Origin: Actinomycetota bacterium
GTDB lineage: Bacteria; Actinomycetota; Actinomycetes; Mycobacteriales; Mycobacteriaceae
Direction: 5' to 3'
DNA length: 64,000 nt
NCBI GenBank assembly: GCA_018268465.1
Contig: JAFDWN010000030.1
Location: 1 to 64,000 of the forward strand
A model generated the notes under the pieces. That model made no database searches. It was not told where the DNA came from and saw only the letters and a program-made list of their open reading frames with translations. Positions within the stretch are counted from its first letter, which is position 1. The number at the start of each line of letters is the position of its first letter. Positions 20,884 to 30,322 of the stretch are shown here, in pieces. The position numbers and the translations under genes are program-made.

Positions 20884-22460
20884 CCTCATCGCATCCGGGG
20901 GCGGCCCCGGAGGTGCCGGGCCTGTTCACCCTGGTGCTGCATACACACCTGCCGTGGCTGGCCCACCACGGCCGCTGGCCGGTCGGCGAGGAATGGCTCT
21001 ACCAGTCGTGGTCCGCGGCCTACCTGCCGCTGCTGCGGGTGCTGCGCACGCTCGCCGCCGAGAACCGCCGTCACCTCGTCACCCTCGGGATGACGCCGGT
21101 GGTCACCGCGCAACTGGACGACCCGTACTGCCTGACCGGTATGCACCACTGGCTGGCGAACTGGCAGCTGCGGGCGGTGGAAGCCGCCACCATGCGCACC
21201 TCGACCGCGACATCGCCGGCGTGCCGCCCCGAAGCGTTGCGCGCATTCGGGATTCGCGAACTCGACGAGGCGGGCGGGGCGCTCGAGGACTTCGCGACGC
21301 GGTGGCGCCACGGCGGCAGTCCGCTGCTGCGGGAGCTGATCGACGCGGACACCATCGAACTGCTCGGCGGGCCGCTGGCTCACCCGTTCCAGCCGCTGCT
21401 CAATCCGCGGCTGCGGGAGTTCGCGCTGCGGGAAGGCCTCGACGACGCCCGGCAGCGCTTCGCGCACACCCCGGCGGGCATCTGGGCACCCGAATGCGCC
21501 TACGCGCCGGGGATGGAAACCGATTACGCCGCTGCCGGGGTGGGCCATTTCATGGTGGACGGGCCGTCGCTGCACGGGGATACCGCGCTCGGGCGGCCGG
21601 TCGGCGGTTCGAGGGTGATCGCGTTCGGGCGCGACCTGCGGGTCAGCTACCGCGTGTGGTCGCCGAAATCCGGCTATCCGGGCCACGCGGCCTACCGCGA
21701 TTTCCACACCTACGACCACGTCACGGGCCTCAAACCGGCCCGCGTGACCGGACGCAACGTGCCCGCCGACGATAAGGCTCCCTACGACCCGCTGCGCGCC
21801 GATCAGGCGGTCGACGCCCACGTCGCCGACTTCGTCGACGTGGTGCGCCGCCGGCTGGCCGAGGAGAGCGACCGGATCGGCCGCCCCGCCCATGTCGTCG
21901 CCGCATTCGACACCGAGCTGTTCGGCCACTGGTGGTACGAGGGACCGGTGTGGCTGGAGCGGGTGCTGCGGGCACTTCCGGAGGCCGGGGTGCGGGTGGG
22001 CACCCTGTCCGACGCGGTCGCGGACGGGTTCGTCGGCGCACCCGTCGAGTTGCCGCCCAGCTCGTGGGGTTCGGGCAAGGACTGGCAGGTGTGGTCGGGC
22101 GAGCAGGTCGCCGACCTGGTGCGGCTCAACACGGAAGTGGTCGACACCGCCCTGAGCACGGTCGACAAAGCGCTGACGCAGACCGCGTCGCTGGGGTCAC
22201 CCACCCCCAGGGACACCGTGGCCGACCAGATCCTGCGCGAGACTCTGCTGACCGTGTCCAGCGACTGGCCGTTCATGGTGAGCAAGGACTCCGCGGCCGA
22301 CTACGCACGCTACCGGGCCCACCTGCACGCCCACGCCACCCGCGAGATCGCCGACGCGCTGGCCGCCGGCCGCCGCGACCACGCCACGCGGCTGGCCGAC
22401 GGTTGGAACCGGGCCGACGGGCTGTTCGGCGCGCTGGACGCCCGGCGGCTCCCCCGGTGA
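20880..22460 (+). CDS. GH57 family glucan branching enzyme-like protein (Rv3031 family)
   Basis: A 526-aa retaining glycoside hydrolase/transglycosidase of family GH57, related to alpha-1,4-glucan branching enzymes. The start motif is VLHTHLPWLAHHG, the catalytic nucleophile is Glu205 in GIWAPECAY, and the acid/base is Asp344 in AAFDTELFGHWW. It starts at GTG 20880, overlapping the methyltransferase stop (GTGA), and overlaps the next glycosyltransferase in the same way. The predicted role is branching or trimming of the MGLP glucan. Its length equals the H37Rv protein. Confidence 0.93.
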   Translation: MTSSHPGAAPEVPGLFTLVLHTHLPWLAHHGRWPVGEEWLYQSWSAAYLPLLRVLRTLAAENRRHLVTLGMTPVVTAQLDDPYCLTGMHHWLANWQLRAVEAATMRTSTATSPACRPEALRAFGIRELDEAGGALEDFATRWRHGGSPLLRELIDADTIELLGGPLAHPFQPLLNPRLREFALREGLDDARQRFAHTPAGIWAPECAYAPGMETDYAAAGVGHFMVDGPSLHGDTALGRPVGGSRVIAFGRDLRVSYRVWSPKSGYPGHAAYRDFHTYDHVTGLKPARVTGRNVPADDKAPYDPLRADQAVDAHVADFVDVVRRRLAEESDRIGRPAHVVAAFDTELFGHWWYEGPVWLERVLRALPEAGVRVGTLSDAVADGFVGAPVELPPSSWGSGKDWQVWSGEQVADLVRLNTEVVDTALSTVDKALTQTASLGSPTPRDTVADQILRETLLTVSSDWPFMVSKDSAADYARYRAHLHAHATREIADALAAGRRDHATRLADGWNRADGLFGALDARRLPR

Positions 22461-23692
22461 AGATCCTGATGGTGTCGTGGGAGTACCCGCCGGTGGTCAT
22501 CGGCGGGCTCGGCCGACACGTCCACCATCTCGCCACGGCGCTGGCGGCCGACGGACACGACGTCGTCGTGCTCAGCCGCCGTCCCACCGGCACCGACCCG
22601 AGTACCCACCCGTCGACCGACGAGGTGTGCGAGGGCGTGCGGGTGATCGCCGCGGCGCAGGATCCGCACGAGTTCGACTTCGGCACCGACATGATGGCCT
22701 GGACGCTGGCCATGGGCCACGCGATGGTCCGCGCCGGGCTGGCGTTGCACGCCGAAGGGGCCTGGCGGCCCGACGTCGTCCACGCCCACGACTGGCTGGT
22801 CGCCCACCCCGCGATCGCGCTGGCCGAATCCTTCGACGTACCACTGGTTTCCACGATCCACGCCACCGAGGCCGGCCGGCACACCGGCTGGATCGCCGGT
22901 CCCATCAGCCGCCAGGTGCATGCGGTGGAGTCGTGGCTGGTCCGGGATTCGGATTCGCTGATCACCTGCTCGGCGTCGATGAGCGAGGAACTGGCCGATC
23001 TGTTCGGCCCCGGCCTCGGCGAGATCCGGGTGATCCGAAACGGCATCGACGCAGCCCGGTGGCCGTTCGCGCCCCGCGCTCCGCGCCGCGGCCCCGCGCG
23101 ACTGCTGTACCTGGGCCGACTGGAGTACGAGAAGGGGATTCACGACGCCATCGCGGCACTGCCCAGGATCCGGCGCACCCACCCCGGCACGACGCTGACG
23201 GTCGCCGGGGACGGGACACAATTGGACTTCCTCGTCGGCCAGGCGCGAAAGCGCAAGGTGCTCAAGGCGATATCGTTCGTCGGCCGGGTCGACCACGATG
23301 AGCTGGTGCGGCTGTTGCACCGGGCCGACGCCGCCGTGCTGCCCAGCCACTACGAGCCGTTCGGCATCGTCGCGCTGGAGGCTGCCGCCACCGGCACACC
23401 GCTGGTGACCTCCGACGTCGGAGGCCTCGGCGAAGCGGTGATCGACGGACAGACCGGGGTGTCGTTCGCGCCACGCGACGTGGCCGGGCTGGCGGCGGCG
23501 GTGCGAACGGTGCTCGACGATCCGCAGGCCGCGCAGCACCGTGCCGACGCCGCACGGGCCCGGCTGAATTCGGATTTCGACTGGCACACCGTCGCGCGCG
23601 AGACCGCCCAGGTCTACCTCGCCGCCAAACGCCGCGAGCGCGCGCCGCTACCCCGGCGGCCGATCGTCGAACACGCGCTGCCCGACCGGTGA
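22457..23692 (+). CDS. GT4 glycosyltransferase (Rv3032 family, alpha-1,4-glucosyltransferase)
   Basis: A 411-aa GT-B fold enzyme. The donor-loop start WEYPPVVIGGLGRHV is typical of glycogen synthase-like GT4 enzymes, as are HAHDWLVAHPA and the C-terminal E-x7-E motif in PSHYEPFGIVALEAAATGTP. In M. tuberculosis Rv3032 elongates the alpha-1,4-glucan of MGLP and contributes to glycogen-like polymers, using UDP- or ADP-glucose. It starts at GTG 22457 within a GTGA overlap. It converges on the acyltransferase gene with a 6-nt gap. Confidence 0.93.
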   Translation: MKILMVSWEYPPVVIGGLGRHVHHLATALAADGHDVVVLSRRPTGTDPSTHPSTDEVCEGVRVIAAAQDPHEFDFGTDMMAWTLAMGHAMVRAGLALHAEGAWRPDVVHAHDWLVAHPAIALAESFDVPLVSTIHATEAGRHTGWIAGPISRQVHAVESWLVRDSDSLITCSASMSEELADLFGPGLGEIRVIRNGIDAARWPFAPRAPRRGPARLLYLGRLEYEKGIHDAIAALPRIRRTHPGTTLTVAGDGTQLDFLVGQARKRKVLKAISFVGRVDHDELVRLLHRADAAVLPSHYEPFGIVALEAAATGTPLVTSDVGGLGEAVIDGQTGVSFAPRDVAGLAAAVRTVLDDPQAAQHRADAARARLNSDFDWHTVARETAQVYLAAKRRERAPLPRRPIVEHALPDR

Positions 23693-23698
23693 GCACAC

Positions 23699-24436
23699 CT
23701 AGCGGGCGGCCTTCTTACGTTCGATGTCGGCCAGCGCCTCGGCCAGCTGCGCGCGTTGGGCGGCCGACGTCTCCCACGCCAGTTTGCGGTTCTTGACCAC
23801 CTTGGCCGGCGACCCGACGGCGATGGAGTAGTCCGGCACGTCACCCTTGACCACGGCGTGCGCGCCGAGCACGCAGCCACGCCCGATGGTGGTGCCGCGC
23901 AGAATGGTGACCTTCGTCGCGATCCAGGTGTCGGGACCGATCCGCACCGGGCTCTTGACGATGCCCTGGTCCTTGATCGGGGTGTTGACGTCGTCCATCC
24001 TGTGGTCGAAATCGCATACGTAGCACCAGTCGGCCATCAGGGCCGAATCACCCAGTTCGATGTCGAGGTAGGTGTTGATGACGTTGTCGCGGCCCAGCAC
24101 CACCTTGTCACCGATCCGCAGCGACCCCTCGTGACAGCGGATGGTGTTCTTGTCGCCGATGTGCACCCAGCGGCCGATCTCCATCTGACTGAGGTCTGGA
24201 GTCGCTTGAATTTCTACGCCCTTGCCCAGGAACACCATTCCCCGCGTGATGATGTGGGGATTGGCCAGCTTGAACTTCAGCAGCCGCCAGTACCGCACCA
24301 GATACCACGGCGTGTAGGCGTGGTTGGCCAGGACCCACTTCAGCGACGCGACGGTGAGGAATCGGGCCTGGCGCGGATCACGCAGCCGCGAACCCCGCCA
24401 GCGCTTGTGCAACGGTGCGCCCCACATCGTCGTCAT
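23699..24436 (-). CDS. Left-handed beta-helix acetyltransferase (Rv3034c family)
   Basis: A 245-aa trimeric LbH transferase, recognised from runs of hexapeptide repeats (IGDKNTIRC, IGDKVVLGRDNVIN, IGPDTWIATKVTILRGTTIGRGCVLGAHAVVKG). The C-terminus has a short coiled segment. In H37Rv the orthologue lies just after the MGLP genes and is a candidate for acetylating MGLP; that function is inferred from position. ATG 24436 is preceded by TAGGCT with an 8-nt spacing. The H37Rv genes Rv3032A and Rv3033 are absent between the glycosyltransferase and this gene. Confidence 0.88.
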   Translation of the reverse strand: MTTMWGAPLHKRWRGSRLRDPRQARFLTVASLKWVLANHAYTPWYLVRYWRLLKFKLANPHIITRGMVFLGKGVEIQATPDLSQMEIGRWVHIGDKNTIRCHEGSLRIGDKVVLGRDNVINTYLDIELGDSALMADWCYVCDFDHRMDDVNTPIKDQGIVKSPVRIGPDTWIATKVTILRGTTIGRGCVLGAHAVVKGDVPDYSIAVGSPAKVVKNRKLAWETSAAQRAQLAEALADIERKKAAR

Positions 24437-24444
24437 GGCCGGAC

Positions 24445-24450
24445 AGCCTA
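24445..24450 (-). promoter_or_regulatory. -10 hexamer TAGGCT for the beta-helix acetyltransferase
   Basis: On the minus strand TAGGCT ends 8 nt before ATG 24436 and there is no ribosome-binding site. Confidence 0.4.
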
Positions 24451-24583
24451 ACCCAGCTTCCGGCGACCGCTGGGGCCGATTGCCGGGTCGCTGCGTCGGC
24501 TCGGCCAGGGGGCCGGGTTACCCTCACGGGGGTTTGAAGAGCAGGACCGGCAGGACGCGCACCCCAGGACCAGAAAGGACCCA

Positions 24584-25882
24584 GTGTTCCGGCGATTTCT
24601 CGTGCTGGCGGTAACGGCGCTGGTCACCGGTGTACTGGCCGGTTGCGGGGATTCCGGCTCCTGGGTGGACGCCCGCGCCGCATCGGGCTGGTCGGCGCAG
24701 TACGGCGACGCGGCGAACAGCAGCTACACCGCCGTGCGCGGCGCCGACGCGCTGGGGCTGGCGTGGTCGCGCTCGGTCAAGGGTGAGTTGGGCGCCCAGG
24801 CGGCACTGGGCTCGGGCAGTTATCTCGCCGTCAATGCCGGCACCCCGGGCGGTTGCTCGCTGATGGTGTGGGAGACCGACAACGACGCACGCCAGCGGTG
24901 GTGCACCCGACTGGTGCAGGGTGGCACGGCGTCGAGCCCGCTGTTCGACGGCTTCGACAACCTGTACGTCGGGCAGCCGGGCGCCATCGTGTCCTTCCCA
25001 CCGACGCAGTGGATCCGCTGGCGCCAGCCTGTCATCGGAATGCCCACCACGCCAAGGTTTCTCGATAACGGTCAGCTGCTCGTGGTGACCCACCTCGGCC
25101 AGGTGCTGGTGTTCGACGCGCACCGCGGCTCGGTGGCGGGCACTCCGCTGGACCTCGTTGCAGGCGTGGATCCCACCGATTCGCAACGCGGACTCGACGA
25201 CTGCGCGCAGGCGCGGTCCGGATGCCCCGTCGCCGCTGCCCCGGCCTTTGCCGGCGCGACGGGAACCGTGGTGCTCGGGCTGTGGGAGCCGGGTGCCGAC
25301 GCCCCGATGCTCGTCGGCCTGCGCTATCGGCCCGGTCAGACGCCGCTGCTGAGTCGCGAATGGACCAGCACTGCCGTCGGCGGCGGCCCGCTGGCCAGCC
25401 CCGTGTTGTCCGCCGACGGGTCCACCGTCTACGTCAACGGCCGCGACGAACGCCTGTGGGCGCTGAACGCCTCCGACGGCACCGCGAAATGGTCCGTTGC
25501 ACTCGACTACCTCGCCCAGACCCCGCCGTCGGTGTCACCCGACGGGCTGATCATCGCCGGCGGTGGCCCCGGCGCCCGCCTGGAGGCGATCCGCGACCAC
25601 GGGGACACCGGCGAGGTGGCGTGGACCCGCGACGAGGTCGCGCCGCTGACCACGTCGAGCCAGGCCGGATCCGATGTCGCCTACGCCGTCGTGGCCGAGG
25701 GCGGCCACATCAGCACGCAGGGGCAGACGTTGCTGGCCTTCGACCCGGCCAGCGGAAACACCATCGCCGCCTATCCGCTGCCGGAGGCGACGGGATGGCC
25801 GGTGGGAGTCTCGGTGGGCCACGACCGCCGGGTGGTGACCGCGACGAGCGACGGGCAGGTCTACGGCTTCGCGCCGGCCTGA
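24584..25882 (+). CDS. PQQ-like beta-propeller lipoprotein (Rv3035 family)
   Basis: A 432-aa exported lipoprotein. The signal peptide ends in lipobox LAGC (Cys21). The mature part has repeated Trp-docking blades such as VQGGTASSPLFDGFDNLYVG, LVVTHLGQVLVFDAHRG, TVYVNGRDERLWALNASDGT and LLAFDPASGNTIAAYPL, indicating a PQQ/BamB-type propeller. No PQQ-dependent catalytic residues are evident, so a scaffold role at the outer face of the membrane is more likely than enzymatic activity. It starts at GTG 24584 behind AGAAAGGA. It converges on the TB22.2-like gene. Confidence 0.88.
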   Translation: MFRRFLVLAVTALVTGVLAGCGDSGSWVDARAASGWSAQYGDAANSSYTAVRGADALGLAWSRSVKGELGAQAALGSGSYLAVNAGTPGGCSLMVWETDNDARQRWCTRLVQGGTASSPLFDGFDNLYVGQPGAIVSFPPTQWIRWRQPVIGMPTTPRFLDNGQLLVVTHLGQVLVFDAHRGSVAGTPLDLVAGVDPTDSQRGLDDCAQARSGCPVAAAPAFAGATGTVVLGLWEPGADAPMLVGLRYRPGQTPLLSREWTSTAVGGGPLASPVLSADGSTVYVNGRDERLWALNASDGTAKWSVALDYLAQTPPSVSPDGLIIAGGGPGARLEAIRDHGDTGEVAWTRDEVAPLTTSSQAGSDVAYAVVAEGGHISTQGQTLLAFDPASGNTIAAYPLPEATGWPVGVSVGHDRRVVTATSDGQVYGFAPA

Positions 25883-25889
25883 TCCTGGT

Positions 25890-26585
25890 TCAGAGGGCCA
25901 GCAGGGGCGCGAGCGCGGCACGGGGCACCGAGGCCTGCGTCGCGCCCGCCGCCGACGGCAGCACCTCACCCTGGCCGAAGAAGAAGATCACCGCGTCGTC
26001 GGTCACCGCGAAGTTCTGGTAGTGCGCGGGGTCCGTACCGTCACCGGGTGCCAGCGGGTTCGCGATGCCGGTCTGCTTCTGCAGTTCGGACTGCACGATC
26101 GGGAAGATGACGTCGAGGGCGTCGGTGCCGGGCCGGAACAGCGTGTCGAAGGTAATCGGCGCCCCGGTCGCGAGGTCGTGGTTGAACGCCTTGTACCACG
26201 TCTGCGGGTGCGCTCCCCCGACGTTCTGGTACACCTCGAACACCACGCTGCGGGTACCCCGCGTCGGCGTGCCCGAACGGTATCCGGTGCCGTTGGCGTC
26301 CAGCACGTAGGGCAGATTCCACGCCCCCGGCATATCGGAGACGTTGACGAATCCGTCGCGGGTCTGGGTGAGGTAGCCGATGAGCGCCTGCTGGTCGGGG
26401 TAGTCATCGGGGAAGCTGAAGTCGAGGGTGTAGGCCGGGTTGGTGTCGTGCACGCGGCATACGCCGGTGGCGTCGACGGCGCCGCCGAGGTCGGCGCACG
26501 CCGCCTGCGCGCTCGCGACGGCGACGCCGGGCCAGGGTGCCAGCGTGCCGGCCGCGACCAGTGCGGCCAAGAATCCCATACGCAT
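25890..26585 (-). CDS. Secreted TB22.2-like protein (Rv3036c family, DUF3298/RsiV-like)
   Basis: A 231-aa exported protein. A Sec signal peptide of about 28 residues (MRMGFLAALVAAGTL to ASAQA) precedes the mature start near ACADLGG. The core (FSFPDDYPDQQALIGYLTQ, QTWYKAFNHDLATGAPITFDTLF, NFAVTDDAVIFFFGQGE) is the domain shared by RsiV-like and mannan-binding proteins. H37Rv TB22.2 is reported as a secreted esterase-like antigen, but no classical catalytic triad is clear here. ATG 26585 is preferred; ATG 26579 is possible. Confidence 0.87.
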   Translation of the reverse strand: MRMGFLAALVAAGTLAPWPGVAVASAQAACADLGGAVDATGVCRVHDTNPAYTLDFSFPDDYPDQQALIGYLTQTRDGFVNVSDMPGAWNLPYVLDANGTGYRSGTPTRGTRSVVFEVYQNVGGAHPQTWYKAFNHDLATGAPITFDTLFRPGTDALDVIFPIVQSELQKQTGIANPLAPGDGTDPAHYQNFAVTDDAVIFFFGQGEVLPSAAGATQASVPRAALAPLLAL

Positions 26586-26675
26586 CGTCGGGTAGTCCTC
26601 GCAGGCGATCGCGGCACCGGCGACCGGCACCGGAGCATCGCCGCCAGCCTACGCTTCGCCCCGCGCCGTGGCCCG

Positions 26676-27845
26676 TCAGCGCGACGGGCGGCAGATGAAT
26701 GCCGTTGCACGGCTTGCCGCTCCGGCACCGATGCGGGCGATGACGACCGCCAGCTGCGCCGAGCCGCGCAGTCGCAGCCGGGCCCGCAACGCGTCCGGGT
26801 CGACGTCGACGCCGCGCACAAGGATCTCCACGGACCCGGTGTCGCGGACGGCCAGCGCCTGGCGCAGTCGGCGTTCGTGCAGGCCCAACGCGTCGAGCAC
26901 TTCGAATCCCCGCACCCCGTCGGGAAGTTCGTCGCCGGACAGGTAGGCGATGTCGCGGTCGAGCTGCCACAGGCCGTGGCGCGCCGCGTAGTGGCGGACC
27001 AATCCGGCACGGATCACCGCGCCGTCGGGTTCGACGATCCAGCGCCCGGCCGGCGCCACCACGCATTCGCCGGGTTCGGCGTCGGTGATCTCCTCGGGGC
27101 CGTCGAGGATCGTCGCGCGCCTGCGCACCCCTGCCGGGGTGAGTCCCTCCGACCACAGGCAGGCTTCCCGCACGCTGCCCGCCAGTGAGGTCACCTCGAT
27201 CTCACCGCGCAGCCCCAGCCGCTCCAACTGGCCGAAATCGATTCCTGGAGCGCACTTCACGACGATGTCGCGGCCCCGGTACACGTCGGCGACGGCGTCC
27301 AGCGCCGGGGTGTAGTCCCGCGGATCGAACCGCCGCCGCCCCGCTGAGCGGCGCGCCGGGTCGAGCACGACGACGGCGTCGCGGGTGACGGGGCGTAGCG
27401 CGTCGGCCCGGCACAGATCCACCCCGTCGACGTTGCCGCGCGCCATCGCCAGCCGGACGCGGTCCACATCGCTGCCCACCACCCGGGATGCGTGCTCCCG
27501 CAGCGCCGCGAGCTCGGTGCCGACCGAACAGGTGGCGTCGTGCACGACGGCGCCGGCGAGTCTGCGGGCGCGATGGGCGGCGACCGGGCCGGCGGTGGCC
27601 TGTTGCAGCGCCTCGTCGGTGAACAGCCACCGAGACGGGTCTTCGAATTTGGCCGCCGCCCGTCGGCGCAGCCGTACGGTCTCCACGAGCATCGCCGCGC
27701 GGGTGCCGAATCGCGTTCGCAACGACGCGATGTCGGCGACGAGGGACTTGTCGGTCAACGCGAACCCGGCCACGTCGCGCAGCGCCTCGGCCCCCGCGGC
27801 ACTGCGCAGGTAGCCGACGGCGTCGGTGTCGAAGGCGAAGCTCAA
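26676..27845 (-). CDS. Class I SAM methyltransferase with THUMP-like domain (Rv3037c family)
   Basis: A 389-aa protein. The middle has an unusual Rossmann methyltransferase core: VHDATCSVGTELAALR as motif I, VVGSDVDRVRLAMARGN, and VVVLDPARRSAGRRRFDPRDYTP as motif IV. The C-terminal 70-80 residues (VEILVRGVDVDPDALRARLRLRG) match the THUMP-like domain seen in this family. It was proposed as an MGLP sugar methyltransferase in M. tuberculosis; the THUMP-like tail suggests RNA instead. It starts at TTG 27845, coupled by a TTGA overlap to the upstream methyltransferase. Confidence 0.82.
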   Translation of the reverse strand: MSFAFDTDAVGYLRSAAGAEALRDVAGFALTDKSLVADIASLRTRFGTRAAMLVETVRLRRRAAAKFEDPSRWLFTDEALQQATAGPVAAHRARRLAGAVVHDATCSVGTELAALREHASRVVGSDVDRVRLAMARGNVDGVDLCRADALRPVTRDAVVVLDPARRSAGRRRFDPRDYTPALDAVADVYRGRDIVVKCAPGIDFGQLERLGLRGEIEVTSLAGSVREACLWSEGLTPAGVRRRATILDGPEEITDAEPGECVVAPAGRWIVEPDGAVIRAGLVRHYAARHGLWQLDRDIAYLSGDELPDGVRGFEVLDALGLHERRLRQALAVRDTGSVEILVRGVDVDPDALRARLRLRGSAQLAVVIARIGAGAASRATAFICRPSR

Positions 27846-28849
27846 TCGCCCGCGGGTTTGATCCCGGTCACCATCACGTTGTAGAACCAGCCCTTGGGTA
27901 CCACCCGGCGCCACACGTTGGCGTCGACCCAGCTCAGCGCGTTCCAGCCGTTGAACGCGAATCTGGCCCAGCCCCAACCCAGTCGGCCCGGGGGCACCGC
28001 GGATTCGAAGGTGCGCACCGGCCAGCCCAGCATGGCCGCGGTGAATTCCTCACTGGCCGTGCGCACGTCGACGGCCCCGGCCGAGGCGGCCATCCGCTCC
28101 AGGTCGGCGGGCTCGAACGTGTGCAGGTCGACGACCGCCTCCAGGGCGGCGGCGCGGGAGGACTCGTCCAGTTCGGCCTGCGGGCGGCGCCAGTCGCGCA
28201 GGGCGGGCAGCTTCGTGACGTTGGTGGTCAGCCGCCAGGTCAGCGTCGACAGTGTCCGCGCATATCCGTTGCCGACGGTCGTCGGTTCGCCCGCGAAGAC
28301 GAACCGTCCGCCCGGTTTGAGTACGCGCACCACCTCGCGCAGCGCCAGCTCGACGTCGGGGATGTGGTGCAGCACCGCATGGCCGACCACCAGGTCGAAG
28401 GTGTCGTCGTCATACGGGATGCCTTCGGCGTCGGCGACCCGTCCGTCGATGTCGAGTCCGAGCGACTGCCCGTTGCGGGTGGCCACCTTGACCATGCCCG
28501 GGGAGAGGTCGGTGACCGATCCGCGGCGGGCCACCCCGGACTGGATCAGGTTGAGCAGGAAGAACCCCGTGCCGCAGCCCAATTCCAGGGCACGGTCGTA
28601 GGGCAGCTCGTCCTGCTCACCTGTGGGAACGATCGCGTCGAACCGGCCGCGGGCGTAGTCGATGCAGCGCTGGTCGTAGGAGATCGACCACTTCTCGTCG
28701 TAGGTCTCGGCCTCCCAGTCGTGGTAGAGGACCTGGGCGAGTTTGCTGTCATGCCGGGCCGCCTCGACCTGCTCGGCTGTCGCGTGAGGTATGGGGGCCG
28801 GGTCGCCACCGACGTCAGACACCGCGCGAGACTCCTTCATCTCCGTCAT
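27842..28849 (-). CDS. Class I SAM-dependent methyltransferase (Rv3038c family)
   Basis: A 335-aa protein. Motif I is [15 protein letters not shown], then [35 protein letters not shown] and [15 protein letters not shown], typical of UbiE/Coq5-type small-molecule methyltransferases. The C-terminal 110 residues ([11 protein letters not shown]-like, [19 protein letters not shown]) are conserved among mycobacterial orthologues and may bind the acceptor. ATG 28849 is used; a GTG at 28822 would remove nine residues and nearly all the overlap with echA17. The substrate is unknown. Confidence 0.88.
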   Translation of the reverse strand: MTEMKESRAVSDVGGDPAPIPHATAEQVEAARHDSKLAQVLYHDWEAETYDEKWSISYDQRCIDYARGRFDAIVPTGEQDELPYDRALELGCGTGFFLLNLIQSGVARRGSVTDLSPGMVKVATRNGQSLGLDIDGRVADAEGIPYDDDTFDLVVGHAVLHHIPDVELALREVVRVLKPGGRFVFAGEPTTVGNGYARTLSTLTWRLTTNVTKLPALRDWRRPQAELDESSRAAALEAVVDLHTFEPADLERMAASAGAVDVRTASEEFTAAMLGWPVRTFESAVPPGRLGWGWARFAFNGWNALSWVDANVWRRVVPKGWFYNVMVTGIKPAGD

Positions 28850-29516
28850 GCAGGGCAGCGTAGCCGCCGCCGTCGATCGCGGCTTTGGCGGCGGCCAGTA
28901 CGTGGGCCGGGTAGTCGACATACCGTCGTGCCCACGCCAGCGCGGCGTCGTAGACGTGGTCGGGTGCGACCAGTTCGTCGGTCAGGCCCAGTTCCAGCGC
29001 CTCGGGCGCGCCCACGAACCTGCCGCTGAACACCAGGTCCTTGGCCTTGCTCACGCCCACCGTGCGGGCCAGGCGCGGTCCGCTGTCCCCGCCGGGGGCC
29101 ATCCCGGCGAGGATCTCGGTGGCGCCGAATTTGGCGTTGTCGCCGCTGACACGCCAGTCGGCCGCCAGCGCCAGGGTCAGGCCGCCGCCCAGCGCGTAGC
29201 CGGTGATCGCGGCGACGGTGGGTTTGGGCACCGCGGCCAGGGCGTCGACGGCGTCGCTGCGGACCCGACCGGCGATGGCGGTTTCGTGGTCGTCCAGGGT
29301 GCGCAGTTCGGGTACGTCGTCCCCGGCGGAGAAGATCTCGTGGCCGCCGAAGACGATGACCGCGGTAATGTCCGCGCGGTCGCGCAACTCCCCCGCCGCC
29401 GCGGTGATCTCGCGGTAGACCTGCCGTGACAACGCGTTCGTCGGCGGCCGCGACAGCAGCAGGGTGGCGATGGCGGGGTGCTCATCGTTGCGCCGGATGC
29501 TGACGAACTCGCTCAC
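28815..29516 (-). CDS. echA17: Enoyl-CoA hydratase/isomerase family protein, EchA17-like
   Basis: A 233-aa crotonase-fold protein. It carries [19 protein letters not shown] (first oxyanion-hole strand), [19 protein letters not shown] (second oxyanion hole) and [18 protein letters not shown]. The Glu pair of active hydratases is not fully evident, as in EchA17 itself, so it may bind rather than hydrate acyl-CoA. The C-terminus is about 20 residues shorter than my recollection of H37Rv EchA17, ending in [13 protein letters not shown], and overlaps the next gene by 35 bases. It starts at GTG 29516 in a GTGA overlap with the NUDIX gene. Confidence 0.85.
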   Translation of the reverse strand: MSEFVSIRRNDEHPAIATLLLSRPPTNALSRQVYREITAAAGELRDRADITAVIVFGGHEIFSAGDDVPELRTLDDHETAIAGRVRSDAVDALAAVPKPTVAAITGYALGGGLTLALAADWRVSGDNAKFGATEILAGMAPGGDSGPRLARTVGVSKAKDLVFSGRFVGAPEALELGLTDELVAPDHVYDAALAWARRYVDYPAHVLAAAKAAIDGGGYAALHDGDEGVSRGV

Positions 29517-30322
29517 CGCGGTCCCCGCCGGGAGCGGGCCTCGTTGTAGCGCTCGCTGTCGAAGAACTCGATCTCCCAGCCGCTCTCGCTCACCGCCAGC
29601 CGCGGCTCGACGGCGACGATGCGGCGCTGCGCGGCGAGGACGTCGGCGACGCTGCGGTCGGCCAGCGAGTCCAGCTGCGTCCAGGTGGGCGGGAGCAGAA
29701 AGGTGCGGCCGGCCGCGAAGTCGGCGAGGGCCGCCTGCGGGGTGGCCCAGTCGGCCAGGTCGGTTTCGGTGTTGTCGCCGTCGGCGCGCTGACCCCGCGG
29801 CAGTGCACCGACGAAGAAGTAGGTGTCGTAGCGGCGGGTCCGCTCCTCCTTCGGCGTCACCCAGTTGGCCCACGGCCGCAGCAGATCGGCGCGCAGGATG
29901 AGCTTCTCCGCGGTGAGGAAGTCGGCGAAGGACAGGGTGCCGGCCGCCAGTTGGGCGCGGGCCGCGGAGTACACCGAGGCGTCGGCGACGATGCTGTCCG
30001 GGTCGTCACCCCTTCCGGCGAACAGCACACCGGACTCCTCGAACGTCTCGCGCGCCGCCGCGCACACCAGTGCCGCGGCGAGTTCGGCGTCGACACCGAA
30101 CCGGCCGGCCCACCATGAGGGGTCCGGGCCCGCCCAGGCGATACCGGCATGGCGGTCGCGGTCGTCGACGCCACCGCCGGGGAACACCGTGACACCGGCC
30201 GCGAACTCCATCGCGGCGTGGCGGCGCATGAGGAACACGCTGATGCCGGCGGGGGTGTCGCGCACCAGCATCACCGTCGCGGCGGGCCGCGGGGTCAGCG
30301 GGTCCAGCGCGGGTGCGGTCAC
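29513..30322 (-). CDS. NUDIX hydrolase (Rv3040c family)
   Basis: A 269-aa protein. A NUDIX core is recognisable but split by an insert, as in NUDT19/NUDT7-type CoA-related hydrolases: [34 protein letters not shown], then [16 protein letters not shown] carrying the REx2EExG-like metal site (RETFEESG). NUDT19-like enzymes cleave acyl-CoA or CoA, which fits co-transcription with EchA17; this specificity is inferred. It starts at GTG 30322, overlapping the upstream ABC ATPase stop (GTGA). Confidence 0.88.
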   Translation of the reverse strand: MTAPALDPLTPRPAATVMLVRDTPAGISVFLMRRHAAMEFAAGVTVFPGGGVDDRDRHAGIAWAGPDPSWWAGRFGVDAELAAALVCAAARETFEESGVLFAGRGDDPDSIVADASVYSAARAQLAAGTLSFADFLTAEKLILRADLLRPWANWVTPKEERTRRYDTYFFVGALPRGQRADGDNTETDLADWATPQAALADFAAGRTFLLPPTWTQLDSLADRSVADVLAAQRRIVAVEPRLAVSESGWEIEFFDSERYNEARSRRGPR

